From positions 1,860,001-1,924,000 of the forward strand of contig NZ_CP110136.1 in assembly GCF_025979705.1 (NCBI RefSeq): a stretch of DNA of 64,000 nucleotides, read 5' to 3'. Each line of letters starts with the position of its first letter. Positions within the stretch are counted from its first letter, which is position 1. The notes beneath the pieces are model-generated. The model ran no database searches. It was not told the origin of the DNA and was given only the letters and a program-made list of their open reading frames with translations. Below are positions 9,560 to 18,241 of the stretch, in pieces. The stretch is from Hymenobacter sp. YIM 151858-1 (lineage in GTDB: Bacteria; Bacteroidota; Bacteroidia; Cytophagales; Hymenobacteraceae). The position numbers were made by a program, and so were the translations under genes.

Positions 9560-10903
9560 ATGAAAATCCTGCTCTCAGCCTACGGATGCCAGCCAAACTC
9601 GGGTGGCGAAGACAGCCACGGCTTCAATACCCTTTGGGAAACCGCCGCGCTGGGCCATCAGGTGTGGTGCTTTACCACGCCCCTAGGCAAAAACGGCTCC
9701 ATCGAAAAATACCTGCACGAGCACGCCGACAACCCCATTGCCCAGCGCATACGGGTGGTGAACGTGCACGTGCCCAAGGTTGTGGACTACCTGTACCGCT
9801 GGCAGTTTGGCGTGTACGTGCACTACATCTACTGGCAATACCGCGCCTGGCGCAAGGCGCAGGAGCTGGATAAGCAGGTTGAGTTCGACCTGGTGTACCA
9901 CATCACCTACAACAGCCTGCAAATGGCCTCCTGGATGTGGCGCCTGGGCAAGCCGCTGCTCCTGGGGCCGCTGGGTGGCGGCATGCAGGCGCCGGCCTCG
10001 CTGCGCCGCTACCTGCCCGATTGGTTTAAAACCGAAACGATGCGCAACCTCATCAGCAAGCTGCTCATCACCTTCGACCCCAACGTGCGGCAATCGTTGC
10101 GCCACGCCAAGCTGGTGCTGGCCGCCAACCGCGAAACCGCCGAGCTGGCCCGCCGCCTAGGTGCCAAACGCGTGGAGCTGGCCATGAGCACCGGGCAGTT
10201 TCCGGCGTTTTACCCGGCCGAGTACCCCGTGCGGCCGCAACGCACCAACGGCGAGCTGCGCATTTTGTGGCTGGCCCGTTTGTTTCCGCGCAAAGGCCTG
10301 CATTTGGTTATCGAAGCTTTGGGCAAGGTGAATCCGCGCGTCAAGTTTCACCTCGACATTCTGGGCGACGGGCCCGTGGGCCCGCTGCTGCCGGGCTGGA
10401 TTGCCGCGGCCGGCATCGAGGACAAGGTAACCTGGCACGGGGCCGTGCCCTTTAGTGCCGTGCGGCAGGCTTACCTCGAGCACGACCTGTTTATGCTCTG
10501 CAGCCTGCGCGACACCTTCGCCTCGCAGTACCTCGAGTCGATGGCCCTGGGCCTGCCCATTCTCACCCTCGACCACCACGGCGCCACCGATTTCATTCCG
10601 GACTATGCGGGCATTAAGGTGCCCGTAACCACCCCCGAGGCCACCGCCGAAGCCCTGGCCCGCCAGGTGGAGTACCTCTACGACCACCCCACCGAGCTGG
10701 AGCGCATGGGCCGGGCCAGTTACGCCTATGCCTGCCAGCACACCTGGCCCAAACTGGTGGCGCACCACCTAGGGCGCCTGGCCGCCCTGGAGCCCGCCTT
10801 TGCCGAGCTGGCCGAGCCGGTACCGGTTCGGCCAACGCAGCCAGCTGCCGAGCCCGCCACGCCGGCCCCTGCCCTCGAATACTCCGGTGCTGCCCTAGGG
10901 TAG
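9560..10903 (+). CDS. GT4-type glycosyltransferase
   Basis: This 447-residue GT-B glycosyltransferase starts with MKILLSAYGCQPNSGGEDSH, the phosphate-loop region of family GT4. A glycine-rich PLGGGMQAP segment lies mid-protein. The donor-site half contains LWLARLFPRKGL, GDGPVGPLLP and an ESMALGLP segment at the place of the EX7E motif. The frame stays open upstream inside the previous gene, but the ATG at 9560, 4 bp after the previous stop, fits the family start. The C-terminus is an Ala/Pro-rich tail. Confidence 0.88.
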   Translation: MKILLSAYGCQPNSGGEDSHGFNTLWETAALGHQVWCFTTPLGKNGSIEKYLHEHADNPIAQRIRVVNVHVPKVVDYLYRWQFGVYVHYIYWQYRAWRKAQELDKQVEFDLVYHITYNSLQMASWMWRLGKPLLLGPLGGGMQAPASLRRYLPDWFKTETMRNLISKLLITFDPNVRQSLRHAKLVLAANRETAELARRLGAKRVELAMSTGQFPAFYPAEYPVRPQRTNGELRILWLARLFPRKGLHLVIEALGKVNPRVKFHLDILGDGPVGPLLPGWIAAAGIEDKVTWHGAVPFSAVRQAYLEHDLFMLCSLRDTFASQYLESMALGLPILTLDHHGATDFIPDYAGIKVPVTTPEATAEALARQVEYLYDHPTELERMGRASYAYACQHTWPKLVAHHLGRLAALEPAFAELAEPVPVRPTQPAAEPATPAPALEYSGAALG

Positions 10904-10960
10904 TGCCAGGCCCACAACCTCTTCCACTTAAGCTTCTCCACCTTTCTCCTCCCAAGGCTT

Positions 10961-11800
10961 ATGTTGTACATCGTCATTCCGGTATTCAACCGCCTGGCCT
11001 ATACCCGCGCCTGCCTGCAGTCGTTGCGGCAGCAAACCTCCACCCGTTTCCGCACCATCGTGGTCGACGACGGCTCGACCGACGGCACCAGCGAAGTGCT
11101 GGCGCGCGAGTTTCCGGAGGTGGAGGTGCTGCACGGCGACGGCAACCTGTTCTGGACGGCCGGCGTGAACATGGGCATCCGCCGCGCCCTGGAGCACGGC
11201 GCCGACCGCGTAATGACGCTCAACAACGACGTAATCTGCGACGCGGCCTTTGTGGAGCGCATGCTGCAGTGGGCCCAAAAGCACCCCGACGCGCTCCTGG
11301 GTGCGTTGGAGCTCGATGCCTCCACCACCCAGCCCATTTACGGCGGCGAGGTGTTCAGCTGGCTTACGCACCGCCGCAGCGACTTGCTGGAGGTGCTGAA
11401 ACCCGAACAGCGCCGCGGCCTGCACCCCGTAACCTACCTGCCCGGCCGGGGGCTGCTTATTCCGGCCCAGGTGTTTGCCAGCATCGGCTTGTTCGATGAG
11501 AAGCGCCTGCCCCACTACCTGGCCGATTACGACTTTACGAGCGTGGCGCGCCGCCACGGCTTTCCGGTCTACATCAACTACGATGCGCACCTGCTTACCT
11601 ACCCCGAGGAAAGCGGGCAGGAAATTACCCGCAAGCAAAAAAGCCTGCGCGGCTACTACGAGCACCTGTTCGGCATCCGGGGCGGCGGCAACCTGCGCAA
11701 CTTCACCCACTTCGCCCTGAAAAACTGCCCCACGCCGCTGGTGCCGCTGTTTTTGGTTAATGGCTATGCCCGCCGGCTGGTGGGCTATTTCCTGCACTAA
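10961..11800 (+). CDS. GT2 family glycosyltransferase
   Basis: This 279-residue inverting GT-A glycosyltransferase resembles rhamnosyltransferase-type GT2 proteins. The donor-binding motif VVDDGSTDGT lies near residues 35-44. LNNDV (near 88-92) occupies the DXD position. A LPGRGLLIPAQVF segment is typical of this subgroup. No membrane helix is obvious. The leader has two CCACC elements (10925 and 10938) followed by a pyrimidine run before the ATG, like most genes in the locus. It ends the contiguous run of rightward transferases. Confidence 0.88.
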   Translation: MLYIVIPVFNRLAYTRACLQSLRQQTSTRFRTIVVDDGSTDGTSEVLAREFPEVEVLHGDGNLFWTAGVNMGIRRALEHGADRVMTLNNDVICDAAFVERMLQWAQKHPDALLGALELDASTTQPIYGGEVFSWLTHRRSDLLEVLKPEQRRGLHPVTYLPGRGLLIPAQVFASIGLFDEKRLPHYLADYDFTSVARRHGFPVYINYDAHLLTYPEESGQEITRKQKSLRGYYEHLFGIRGGGNLRNFTHFALKNCPTPLVPLFLVNGYARRLVGYFLH

Positions 11801-11945
11801 CCGCGCGCCAAAGGCAGCCCTAGGTGGTGAGGCGGGCAAAAGCATGGGCCAGTGTACCAAGCCCTAGGTGCGGTACGCTGCCAGCGGCGCCGGCAGGTGC
11901 CGTTAGCCATTATGTTACCCGCACTTTCACCCACACGCTACCCCT

Positions 11946-13148
11946 ATGCTGCCTTTTCGTCTGATTTGCTGGTCTTTGTTTGGCTCGTGCCTGGCTGTGC
12001 CCGCCTCCGAGAAGGCCGGAGTGCCCGGCGCCGAAACGCTGGTTATCAAACGCGGCGGCACTTACACGGGCACGTTCCGCAGCACCAGCCCCGATAAGCC
12101 GTGCGTCCGCATCGATACCGACGAGCCCGTGGTGCTGCGCCAATGCCGGCTCGAAGGCCCCGGCCTGCTGATTGATGCCCGCAACGGCGGCGCCCGCCTG
12201 ACGGTGCAGAACTGCATAGGCGTGGCCCTGGCCCCCACCAACGACGATGAAGCCCCGGGCCGGTTTCTGGAAATTAACGACGCCACCTCGCTTGCGGTAA
12301 CCAACTGCGAGCTGCGCCAAACCAGCGGCATTGTGGTGTACAAATGGCAGGGCAACGGCTCGGCTGGCCAAACCTTGCGGATTCTTCGCAACAAGGTGTA
12401 CAACATAACCGGGCGCTACCGCAACGGCGGCGGCCGCAAGGCGCATTTTGTGTTGCTGAATCAGGTGCTTCGGGTGCCCAACGTCGAAATTGCCTGGAAC
12501 CAGGTCATCAACGAGCCCGATCAGTCGATGGTCGAAGACAACATCAACATCCACAACTCCTCGGGCACGCCCACGAGCCCGATCCGCATCCACAACAACT
12601 TTATCCGGGGCGCCTACCCCGTGCCCGCCACCGCCGATACCTTTACCGGCAGTGGCATCACCACCGACGGCGACGGCAGCTCGCCGCTTACCTGCACGGC
12701 CTACGTCGAGGCCTTTCAGAACCAGGTGGTATCTACCTGCAACGCGGCCATGAACATTGCCGCCGGGCACCACGTGCGCTATTACCGCAACCGCATGGTA
12801 AGCAGCAGCCAGTTGCCCGATGGCCGCGCGCTTAGGGCTACGTATGCGGCCACCTCCGTTTACAACGCCTACAACAAACCGCGCAGCGTGTTCTTTGCCA
12901 ACAAGGTCGATAACAACATCATCGGGTTTGCCAAGCGCGGCTACAACGTGCCGTTTGCCAACCGCCACGACCTGAGCACCGGCCATTGCCCCACTTGCTT
13001 TGCCAACACGCACTTACCCAACCCGATAACCCTCGCCACAGAAAATCGGGAGTGGCAGATTTGGTTGGATAAGCTAAGCCGCTCGGGCACCAAGGTCGGG
13101 CCCCAGACCACCGCCAAACCCCCGGCATTGCGCCCCGAACTAGGCTGA
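11946..13148 (+). CDS. Secreted right-handed beta-helix protein (short paralog)
   Basis: This 400-residue protein has a probable signal peptide (about 1-20) followed by a right-handed parallel beta-helix, seen as repeated N-x-I/V turns such as LRILRNKVYNI and VEIAWNQVINEP. It is paralogous over its whole length to the N-terminal half of the next gene, sharing TTDGDGSS, STCNAAMNIA-GH, NVPFANRHDLSTG, a C-x2-C pair and HLPNPIT. No catalytic family could be named; polysaccharide lyases and glycan-binding proteins share the fold. Its place inside the EPS locus suggests work on, or attachment to, the exported polymer. It lacks the lectin-like modules of its paralog and a T9SS tail. Confidence 0.8.
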   Translation: MLPFRLICWSLFGSCLAVPASEKAGVPGAETLVIKRGGTYTGTFRSTSPDKPCVRIDTDEPVVLRQCRLEGPGLLIDARNGGARLTVQNCIGVALAPTNDDEAPGRFLEINDATSLAVTNCELRQTSGIVVYKWQGNGSAGQTLRILRNKVYNITGRYRNGGGRKAHFVLLNQVLRVPNVEIAWNQVINEPDQSMVEDNINIHNSSGTPTSPIRIHNNFIRGAYPVPATADTFTGSGITTDGDGSSPLTCTAYVEAFQNQVVSTCNAAMNIAAGHHVRYYRNRMVSSSQLPDGRALRATYAATSVYNAYNKPRSVFFANKVDNNIIGFAKRGYNVPFANRHDLSTGHCPTCFANTHLPNPITLATENREWQIWLDKLSRSGTKVGPQTTAKPPALRPELG

Positions 13149-13331
13149 TTTTTAAGGTTTTTCAACTTTTTTTCGGCAGCACTCCCTTTCGGAGTGCTTT
13201 TTTTATGGCCGAGCTTACTTAGAATCGGTCTATCAAAATCTGCGCCTCTTGGGCCATACTCGCTATATCGGTACGGCCAACGCCCCACTGCGCATCTAAA
13301 TAGTGCAATTCAACTTTATTTTCGACCGCCC
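13149..13331. terminator. Terminator of the transferase/beta-helix operon, with flanks
   Basis: An 8-bp perfect stem, AGCACTCC at 13178-13185 and GGAGTGCT at 13191-13198, has a 5-nt loop and a T-run to 13204. This is a classic rho-independent terminator 30 bp after the short beta-helix gene. The remaining AT-rich DNA to 13331 shows no gene. Confidence 0.8.
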
Positions 13332-13360
13332 TTGGTGTTTACAAAACTTTTATACATTTG
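13332..13360 (+). promoter_or_regulatory. Bacteroidota-type promoter for the large beta-helix gene
   Basis: A perfect -7 element TACATTTG lies at 13353-13360, with TTGG at 13332-13335 in the -33 position about 18 bp upstream. The start of transcription should fall near 13366, giving a leader of roughly 430 nt before the ATG at 13794. Confidence 0.5.
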
Positions 13361-13793
13361 CAGTGAACACCGGCACCAGCAATTGCACTTTTAACAGGTA
13401 ATAGCTGAGTTGAAGACCTGATTAAACGGCGTACACCGTGCATCAGCAGGATTGTACAGCGGGTATTCGGGCGATGGAGGAAGTAGGTGATAAGTGGTTG
13501 CCTGCTAAGTACGGAGAGTAGTGAAGTTGGGTTAAAAGCTTTAATTAAAGCTTACTTAGCTTGGTAACGACACAAAGCAAACAAGGCGAAGCCTCTGGGC
13601 CCGGAAGCAATAACCTGGTTTGCATTGCGGTCAAAATGGATTTTCTGGTTGAATTCTTTCCTCGTGCGAGGATAATGAATCCGGAAACCGCCAATTGCAC
13701 ATTAAAGATCTGGCGCTCGGAACGAATTGTGACCGACCCAGGTTGAAACCGCAACAATTCCTGCAAAGGACCTTTTTTTCTAACAAAAACAGA
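13361..13793 (+). promoter_or_regulatory. Long 5' leader with palindromes
   Basis: This gene-free stretch precedes the large beta-helix gene. It holds an 18-bp perfect palindrome AAGCTTTAATTAAAGCTT at 13536-13553 and AATTGCAC at 13381-13388 and 13693-13700. A GAATTGT/ACAATTC stem lies at 13724-13760, and a small AAAGG-a-CCTTT hairpin running into a T-run lies at 13765-13778, just before the start codon. A 15-codon ORF begins at 13474. None matches a riboswitch class I recognise; regulatory function is inferred from length and structure. Confidence 0.4.
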
Positions 13794-16700
13794 ATGCAAA
13801 AAACCTCTGGATTCCGGCCGCGGTTTGACCGTGAAAACTCTGGTGCACGCTTTCTGCCCTCAGTGGTGCTCGTGCTGTCGATGATTGGCCTGCAGCCTAG
13901 CGAATCGCTAGCGCAGGGCCAAGCCCCTAATGTGACGTATTCGGCACCCCTCGTAATTACGCAAGGTGGTACCTACTCTGGTAACTTCAAGAGCACGGAC
14001 TCCAACACGCCGTGTATCCGAATCCAGACTACCCAACCGGTTACTATCGAGAACTGTATCCTGGCAGGCGCTGGCGACCTGATTGACGCGAAGAACGGCG
14101 GTAGCACGCTGATCATCCGCAACAACAAAGGTTACGGCCTGAATCAGAGTGTGGATAACCGCCGCCACGGCCGTTTCGTGGAGGTAAACTCGGGTCGTTC
14201 GGTATTGGTTGAAAACAACTATTTCGAACACACCTCAGGTGTTGCAGCTTACCAGTGGAGCGGCGACGGTTCGCCTTCGCAAACCCTCACGGTGCGCCGC
14301 AACGTGGCCAAGAACATCGACGGCCGCTTCCGCAACGGCGGTGGCGAGTACGTGCAGTTTCTGGGCCTGAACCAGGTGCGCAACGTGGGCAACATCGAAG
14401 TTGCCTGGAACCAGGTGATCAACGAGCCCAACAACTCGCTGGTAGAAGACAACATCAACTTCTACAACTCGGGTGGTGTGTCGGGCAGCCCGGCGCGCGT
14501 GCACGACAACTACGTGCAGGGTGCGTACCCCATCCCGGCTACGGCCAGCAAGTTCACGGGCACCGGCATGACCACCGACGGCGACGGTTCGTCGGCCTCG
14601 ACTACGGCTGCCTTCATCGATGCCTACAACAACCAGTTCATCTCGACGTGTAACGCGGCGATGAACATTGCCTCGGGCCACGATGTACGCTTCCATCACA
14701 ACCGCATGGTAACGGCCGGCTACCTGCCCGACGGTACCAAGCTGCCCTCGGCCTGGGCTGCTACGGCTATCTTCAACGCCTACCAGCAACCGAGCAACGT
14801 ATTCTATAATAACCAGACGGACAACAACACCATCGGTTATTACCGCGAAGGCTACAACGTACCGTTCGCCAACCGCCACGACCTGAGCACCGGTGCCTGC
14901 AACAACTGCACGAGCACCAACCACCTGCCCAACCCGATTACGGTTGACACGGAGAAAAACGAGTGGACGCTGTGGCAGCAGAAGCTGCAGCAGAACAGCA
15001 TCACCCTAGGTGTGGGTGGTTCGGGCACCGGCACTTCGCCTACCCCGACTACTCCTACCTCGCCCGCTCCTGCACCAACTCCGGCTCCGGCCCCCACTGA
15101 GGGCGGCGGCAACACGGGCAGCACGCCCATGGCCGGCCCCGTAGGCGCTGCTTTCTACCGCGGCATCGATATCAACGGCACGGCCGTAACCCTCGACGGC
15201 AACAAGTGGGAAGCTGCTACGGGCGCTGCCAACTTCCAGGTAACGGGTACCAACTTCAGCAACCCTTCGGTTACGCTTTCGCCCAACACCGAGCCTGAGC
15301 GCGCCACCATGCTGCGCACCGCTGTAGGCGGGAGCACCGTAGGCGCTACCCTGACGAGCGTGCCCGCTGGCACCTACTCGGTGTACGCCTACATCTGGGA
15401 AGACAACGCGCCGGAAACCACCGACATCGTACTGAACGGCCAGACCGTGAAGTCGGGCCTGAGCACCGGCTCGGCTGGCAACTGGCAGCGCGTGGGTCCT
15501 TTTAAGGTTGAGGTGAGCAACGGCAGCATTGCCCTGAGCACCACCGGCGGCCACCCCAACCTTTCGGGCATCGAGGTCTGGAAGCACACGGCAGTAGCCA
15601 ACCAGGCTCCTACGGTTACCCTCTCGGCCTTGGCCAGCCTTACCCTAGGTCAGCCGCTGGCCCTGTCGGCAACGGCAGCCGATGCCGATGGCACCGTGGC
15701 TAAGGTTGAGTTCTTCAACGGCACCACCAAGCTGGGCGAAGACACCTCGGCTCCTTACACCCTGAGCTTTACGCCGGCTGCTGCCGGCACGCTGAGCCTG
15801 ACGGCCCGCGCCACTGACAACGCTGGCGCCACCACCAACTCGGCTGCCGTATCGGTATCGGTACAGGCCGCTCCCACCACGGGCAGCACGCCCATGGCCG
15901 GCCCGGCTGATGCTACCTTCTTCCGAGGCATCGACATCAACGGCACGGCCGTAACCCTCGACGGCAACAAGTGGGAAGCTTCGGCTGGCGCTGCTAACCT
16001 GCAGGTAACGGGCATGAACTTCTCGAACACGGCTACGGCGCTGAGCCCGGCTACCGACGCTACCCGCGCTGGCATGCTGCAAACGGCCGTAGGCGGCAGC
16101 ACCGTGGGCGCTACCCTGACGAGCGTGCCCGCCGGCTCTTACTCGGTGTACGCCTACATCTGGGAGGATAACAACGCCGAAACCACCAACATTGTGCTGA
16201 ACGGCCAAACGGTGAAATCGGGCCACAACACCGGCGGTGCTGGCCAGTGGCAGCGCGTGGGCCCCTTCAAGGTTGAGGTGAGCAACGGCACCATCGCCCT
16301 GAGCACTTCGGGCGGCCACCCCAACCTCTCGGGTGTTGAGGTGTGGAAGCACAACACCACCACGGCTCCGGCTGCAACCCGCACGCTGTTCCGCGCCATC
16401 AACCTGAACGGCCCGGCCCAAACCATCGACGGCATCAGCTACGAGGACGGCACCACGTTCAAGGACATCACCACCAACGGTGGCAAGCTCTCGACGCAAT
16501 CGGTAACGCTTAACCCCGCTACCGACGCCGCCCGCGCCCAGATGATCCGCTCGTTTGTATGGAGCAACAACCTGCGCCTGACGGTGAACAACGTACCGAA
16601 CGGCACCTACGAGGTATCGTACTACGTGTTCGAAGATAACTATGCCCAAACCTACAGCACCACGCTGAATGGCCTGCCCTCGCTGACGAACCACAACAGC

Positions 16701-16829
16701 GGTGCCCCCGGCACCTGGCGCAAAACTGCTCCGCAGAAGGTTACCGTTACCAACGGCATCATTGAGCTGCGTAGCACCGGCGGCGCCATCAACGTATCGG
16801 GCATGGAAATCTACCGCATCACGCAGTAA
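13794..16829 (+). CDS. Large secreted beta-helix protein with lectin-like and Ig-like modules
   Basis: This 1011-residue protein has a signal peptide (about 1-42, hydrophobic core FLPSVVLVLSMIGL, cleavage near LAQ). A right-handed beta-helix (about 45-405) follows that is paralogous to the preceding gene, then a Pro/Thr/Ala-rich linker (about 405-440). Three malectin-like jelly-roll modules lie at about 442-600, 697-857 and 861-1011, with a bacterial Ig-like domain (about 603-693) between the first two. Modules 1 and 2 are nearly identical in DNA over long stretches. The frame is open from TTG 13695, but ATG 13794 puts the signal peptide at the terminus. No T9SS tail is visible. Codons favour GGT and GCT more than neighbours, hinting at strong expression. 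A surface EPS-binding or EPS-modifying role is inferred. Confidence 0.82.
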   Translation: MQKTSGFRPRFDRENSGARFLPSVVLVLSMIGLQPSESLAQGQAPNVTYSAPLVITQGGTYSGNFKSTDSNTPCIRIQTTQPVTIENCILAGAGDLIDAKNGGSTLIIRNNKGYGLNQSVDNRRHGRFVEVNSGRSVLVENNYFEHTSGVAAYQWSGDGSPSQTLTVRRNVAKNIDGRFRNGGGEYVQFLGLNQVRNVGNIEVAWNQVINEPNNSLVEDNINFYNSGGVSGSPARVHDNYVQGAYPIPATASKFTGTGMTTDGDGSSASTTAAFIDAYNNQFISTCNAAMNIASGHDVRFHHNRMVTAGYLPDGTKLPSAWAATAIFNAYQQPSNVFYNNQTDNNTIGYYREGYNVPFANRHDLSTGACNNCTSTNHLPNPITVDTEKNEWTLWQQKLQQNSITLGVGGSGTGTSPTPTTPTSPAPAPTPAPAPTEGGGNTGSTPMAGPVGAAFYRGIDINGTAVTLDGNKWEAATGAANFQVTGTNFSNPSVTLSPNTEPERATMLRTAVGGSTVGATLTSVPAGTYSVYAYIWEDNAPETTDIVLNGQTVKSGLSTGSAGNWQRVGPFKVEVSNGSIALSTTGGHPNLSGIEVWKHTAVANQAPTVTLSALASLTLGQPLALSATAADADGTVAKVEFFNGTTKLGEDTSAPYTLSFTPAAAGTLSLTARATDNAGATTNSAAVSVSVQAAPTTGSTPMAGPADATFFRGIDINGTAVTLDGNKWEASAGAANLQVTGMNFSNTATALSPATDATRAGMLQTAVGGSTVGATLTSVPAGSYSVYAYIWEDNNAETTNIVLNGQTVKSGHNTGGAGQWQRVGPFKVEVSNGTIALSTSGGHPNLSGVEVWKHNTTTAPAATRTLFRAINLNGPAQTIDGISYEDGTTFKDITTNGGKLSTQSVTLNPATDAARAQMIRSFVWSNNLRLTVNNVPNGTYEVSYYVFEDNYAQTYSTTLNGLPSLTNHNSGAPGTWRKTAPQKVTVTNGIIELRSTGGAINVSGMEIYRITQ
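15117..16362 (+). repeat. Duplicated lectin-like module in DNA
   Basis: Two copies of a roughly 480-bp coding module (15117-15594 and 15882-16362) flank the Ig-like segment. Stretches such as 15163-15213 and 15928-15978 differ at about one base in 51. A third, diverged copy follows at 16375-16826. The high identity points to recent duplication or gene conversion. Confidence 0.75.
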
Positions 16830-16857
16830 GCTTCCATCGTCGCATCTCGCTCCACTA

Positions 16858-16887
16858 AACAAAGCCCGGCAACTGCCGGGCTTTGTT
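16858..16887 (+). terminator. Terminator 1 after the large beta-helix gene
   Basis: A 13-bp perfect stem, AACAAAGCCCGGC at 16858-16870 and GCCGGGCTTTGTT at 16875-16887, has a 4-nt loop and a T-rich tail, 28 bp after the stop codon. Confidence 0.85.
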
Positions 16888-16906
16888 GTTTTACAGCGCG
16901 TTAGCT

Positions 16907-16937
16907 AAGCCCGACCATAAGCATGGTCGGGCTTTTT
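16907..16937 (+). terminator. Terminator 2 after the large beta-helix gene
   Basis: A second perfect 12-bp stem, AAGCCCGACCAT at 16907-16918 and ATGGTCGGGCTT at 16923-16934, ends in a T-run to 16937. Two strong terminators in a row isolate the large beta-helix transcript from the gmd operon. Confidence 0.85.
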
Positions 16938-17026
16938 GCATTCGACGGTGAGCAATGGTACTTTTCTGAATAAAAAATTAATTTTATTTATCGCAACCAT
17001 TGTTTAAGAGATAAGTAATCCAATTA

Positions 17027-17056
17027 TTTGCCGGCAAAGTTCTAGCAAAAGCTTTG
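17027..17056 (+). promoter_or_regulatory. Promoter for the gmd-fcl-transferase operon
   Basis: TTTG at 17027-17030 and AAGCTTTG at 17049-17056 (one mismatch to TAnnTTTG) are spaced 18 bp apart, as in Bacteroidota promoters. The surrounding DNA (16968-17060) is AT-rich. Transcription should begin near 17061, right where the CTCCACCACC leader element starts. Confidence 0.45.
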
Positions 17057-17091
17057 TCATATCTCCACCACCTCTCTTTTGCTCCCCTACC

Positions 17092-18207
17092 ATGAAGCGT
17101 GCCCTCATTACCGGCATTACGGGCCAGGACGGCTCGTACCTGGCCGAGCTGCTGCTCAGCAAAGGCTACGAAGTTCACGGCATCAAGCGCCGCTCCTCCC
17201 TCTTTAACACCGAACGTATTGACCACCTCTACCAAGACCCCCACGAGCAGGACATCCGCTTTAAGCTGCACTACGGCGATTTGTCGGACTCGACGAACCT
17301 GATCCGGATTGTGCAGGAGGTGCAACCCGACGAGATTTACAACCTGGGCGCCATGTCGCACGTGAAGGTGTCCTTCGACACGCCCGAGTACACGGCCGAC
17401 GTGGACGGGGTGGGCACCTTGCGTTTGCTGGAGGCCATCCGCATCCTGGGCCTGACGGACAAGACGCGCATTTACCAGGCCAGCACCTCGGAGCTTTACG
17501 GCCTGGTGCAGGAGGTGCCCCAGCGCGAGACCACGCCCTTCTACCCCCGCTCGCCTTACGCCGTGGCCAAGCTCTACGCCTACTGGATTACGGTGAACTA
17601 CCGCGAGGCCTACGGCATGTACGCCTGCAACGGCATCCTCTTCAACCACGAGTCGCCCTTGCGCGGTGAAACGTTCGTGACGCGCAAGATTACCCGCGCG
17701 GCGGCCCGCATTGCCCTAGGTCTGCAGGACAAACTGTACCTGGGCAACCTCGACGCCAAGCGCGACTGGGGCCACGCCAAGGACTACGTAGAGGCCATGT
17801 GGCGCATTTTGCAGCAGGATCAGCCCGAAGACTTCGTTATCGCCACCGGCGTGACCACCACCGTGCGCGACTTCGTGCGCCTGGCTTTCCGCGAGGTGGG
17901 CATCGAGCTGACGTTCTTTGGCGAAGGCGCCGAGGAAACCGGCCACGTGGTGGCGTGCCACAACCCCGAGTTTCAGCTGCCCCTAGGTAAGGAGGTCGTG
18001 GCCGTCGACCCGGAGTACTTCCGCCCCACCGAGGTAGAACTGCTCATCGGCGATCCTACGAAAGCACAGGAAAAGCTGGGCTGGAAACCGCAGTACGACC
18101 TGCCCGCCTTGGTGCAGGACATGATGCACGCCGACTTGGAGCTGTTCCGCCGCGACGCCACCTTGCGCGAGGCCGGCCACAAGGTGCTGAACTACTACGA
18201 ATCGTAG
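17092..18207 (+). CDS. gmd: GDP-mannose 4,6-dehydratase
   Basis: This 371-residue extended SDR enzyme converts GDP-D-mannose to GDP-4-keto-6-deoxy-D-mannose, the first step to GDP-L-fucose. The NAD(P)-binding motif [10 protein letters not shown] is at 7-16. The catalytic STSELYG (131-137) and Y156-x3-K160 are intact, as are the family signatures [11 protein letters not shown] and [16 protein letters not shown]. Length and start match the family. It is followed 34 bp later by fcl, which uses its product. Both are cytoplasmic and supply the transferases of the locus. Confidence 0.97.
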   Translation: MKRALITGITGQDGSYLAELLLSKGYEVHGIKRRSSLFNTERIDHLYQDPHEQDIRFKLHYGDLSDSTNLIRIVQEVQPDEIYNLGAMSHVKVSFDTPEYTADVDGVGTLRLLEAIRILGLTDKTRIYQASTSELYGLVQEVPQRETTPFYPRSPYAVAKLYAYWITVNYREAYGMYACNGILFNHESPLRGETFVTRKITRAAARIALGLQDKLYLGNLDAKRDWGHAKDYVEAMWRILQQDQPEDFVIATGVTTTVRDFVRLAFREVGIELTFFGEGAEETGHVVACHNPEFQLPLGKEVVAVDPEYFRPTEVELLIGDPTKAQEKLGWKPQYDLPALVQDMMHADLELFRRDATLREAGHKVLNYYES

Positions 18208-18241
18208 GCCTGCGCCTGAGTTGCTTTCCACCTCTCCACTT

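Noticed and set aside
13561-13746. 61-codon ORF in the leader of the large beta-helix gene
   Set aside because: It starts with TTG, has no recognisable features and its codon use is not gene-like; treated as part of the leader.
15645-16862. 405-codon minus-strand ORF across the repeated modules
   Set aside because: It is generated by the repeats of the large beta-helix gene; the forward frame has domains and a signal peptide.
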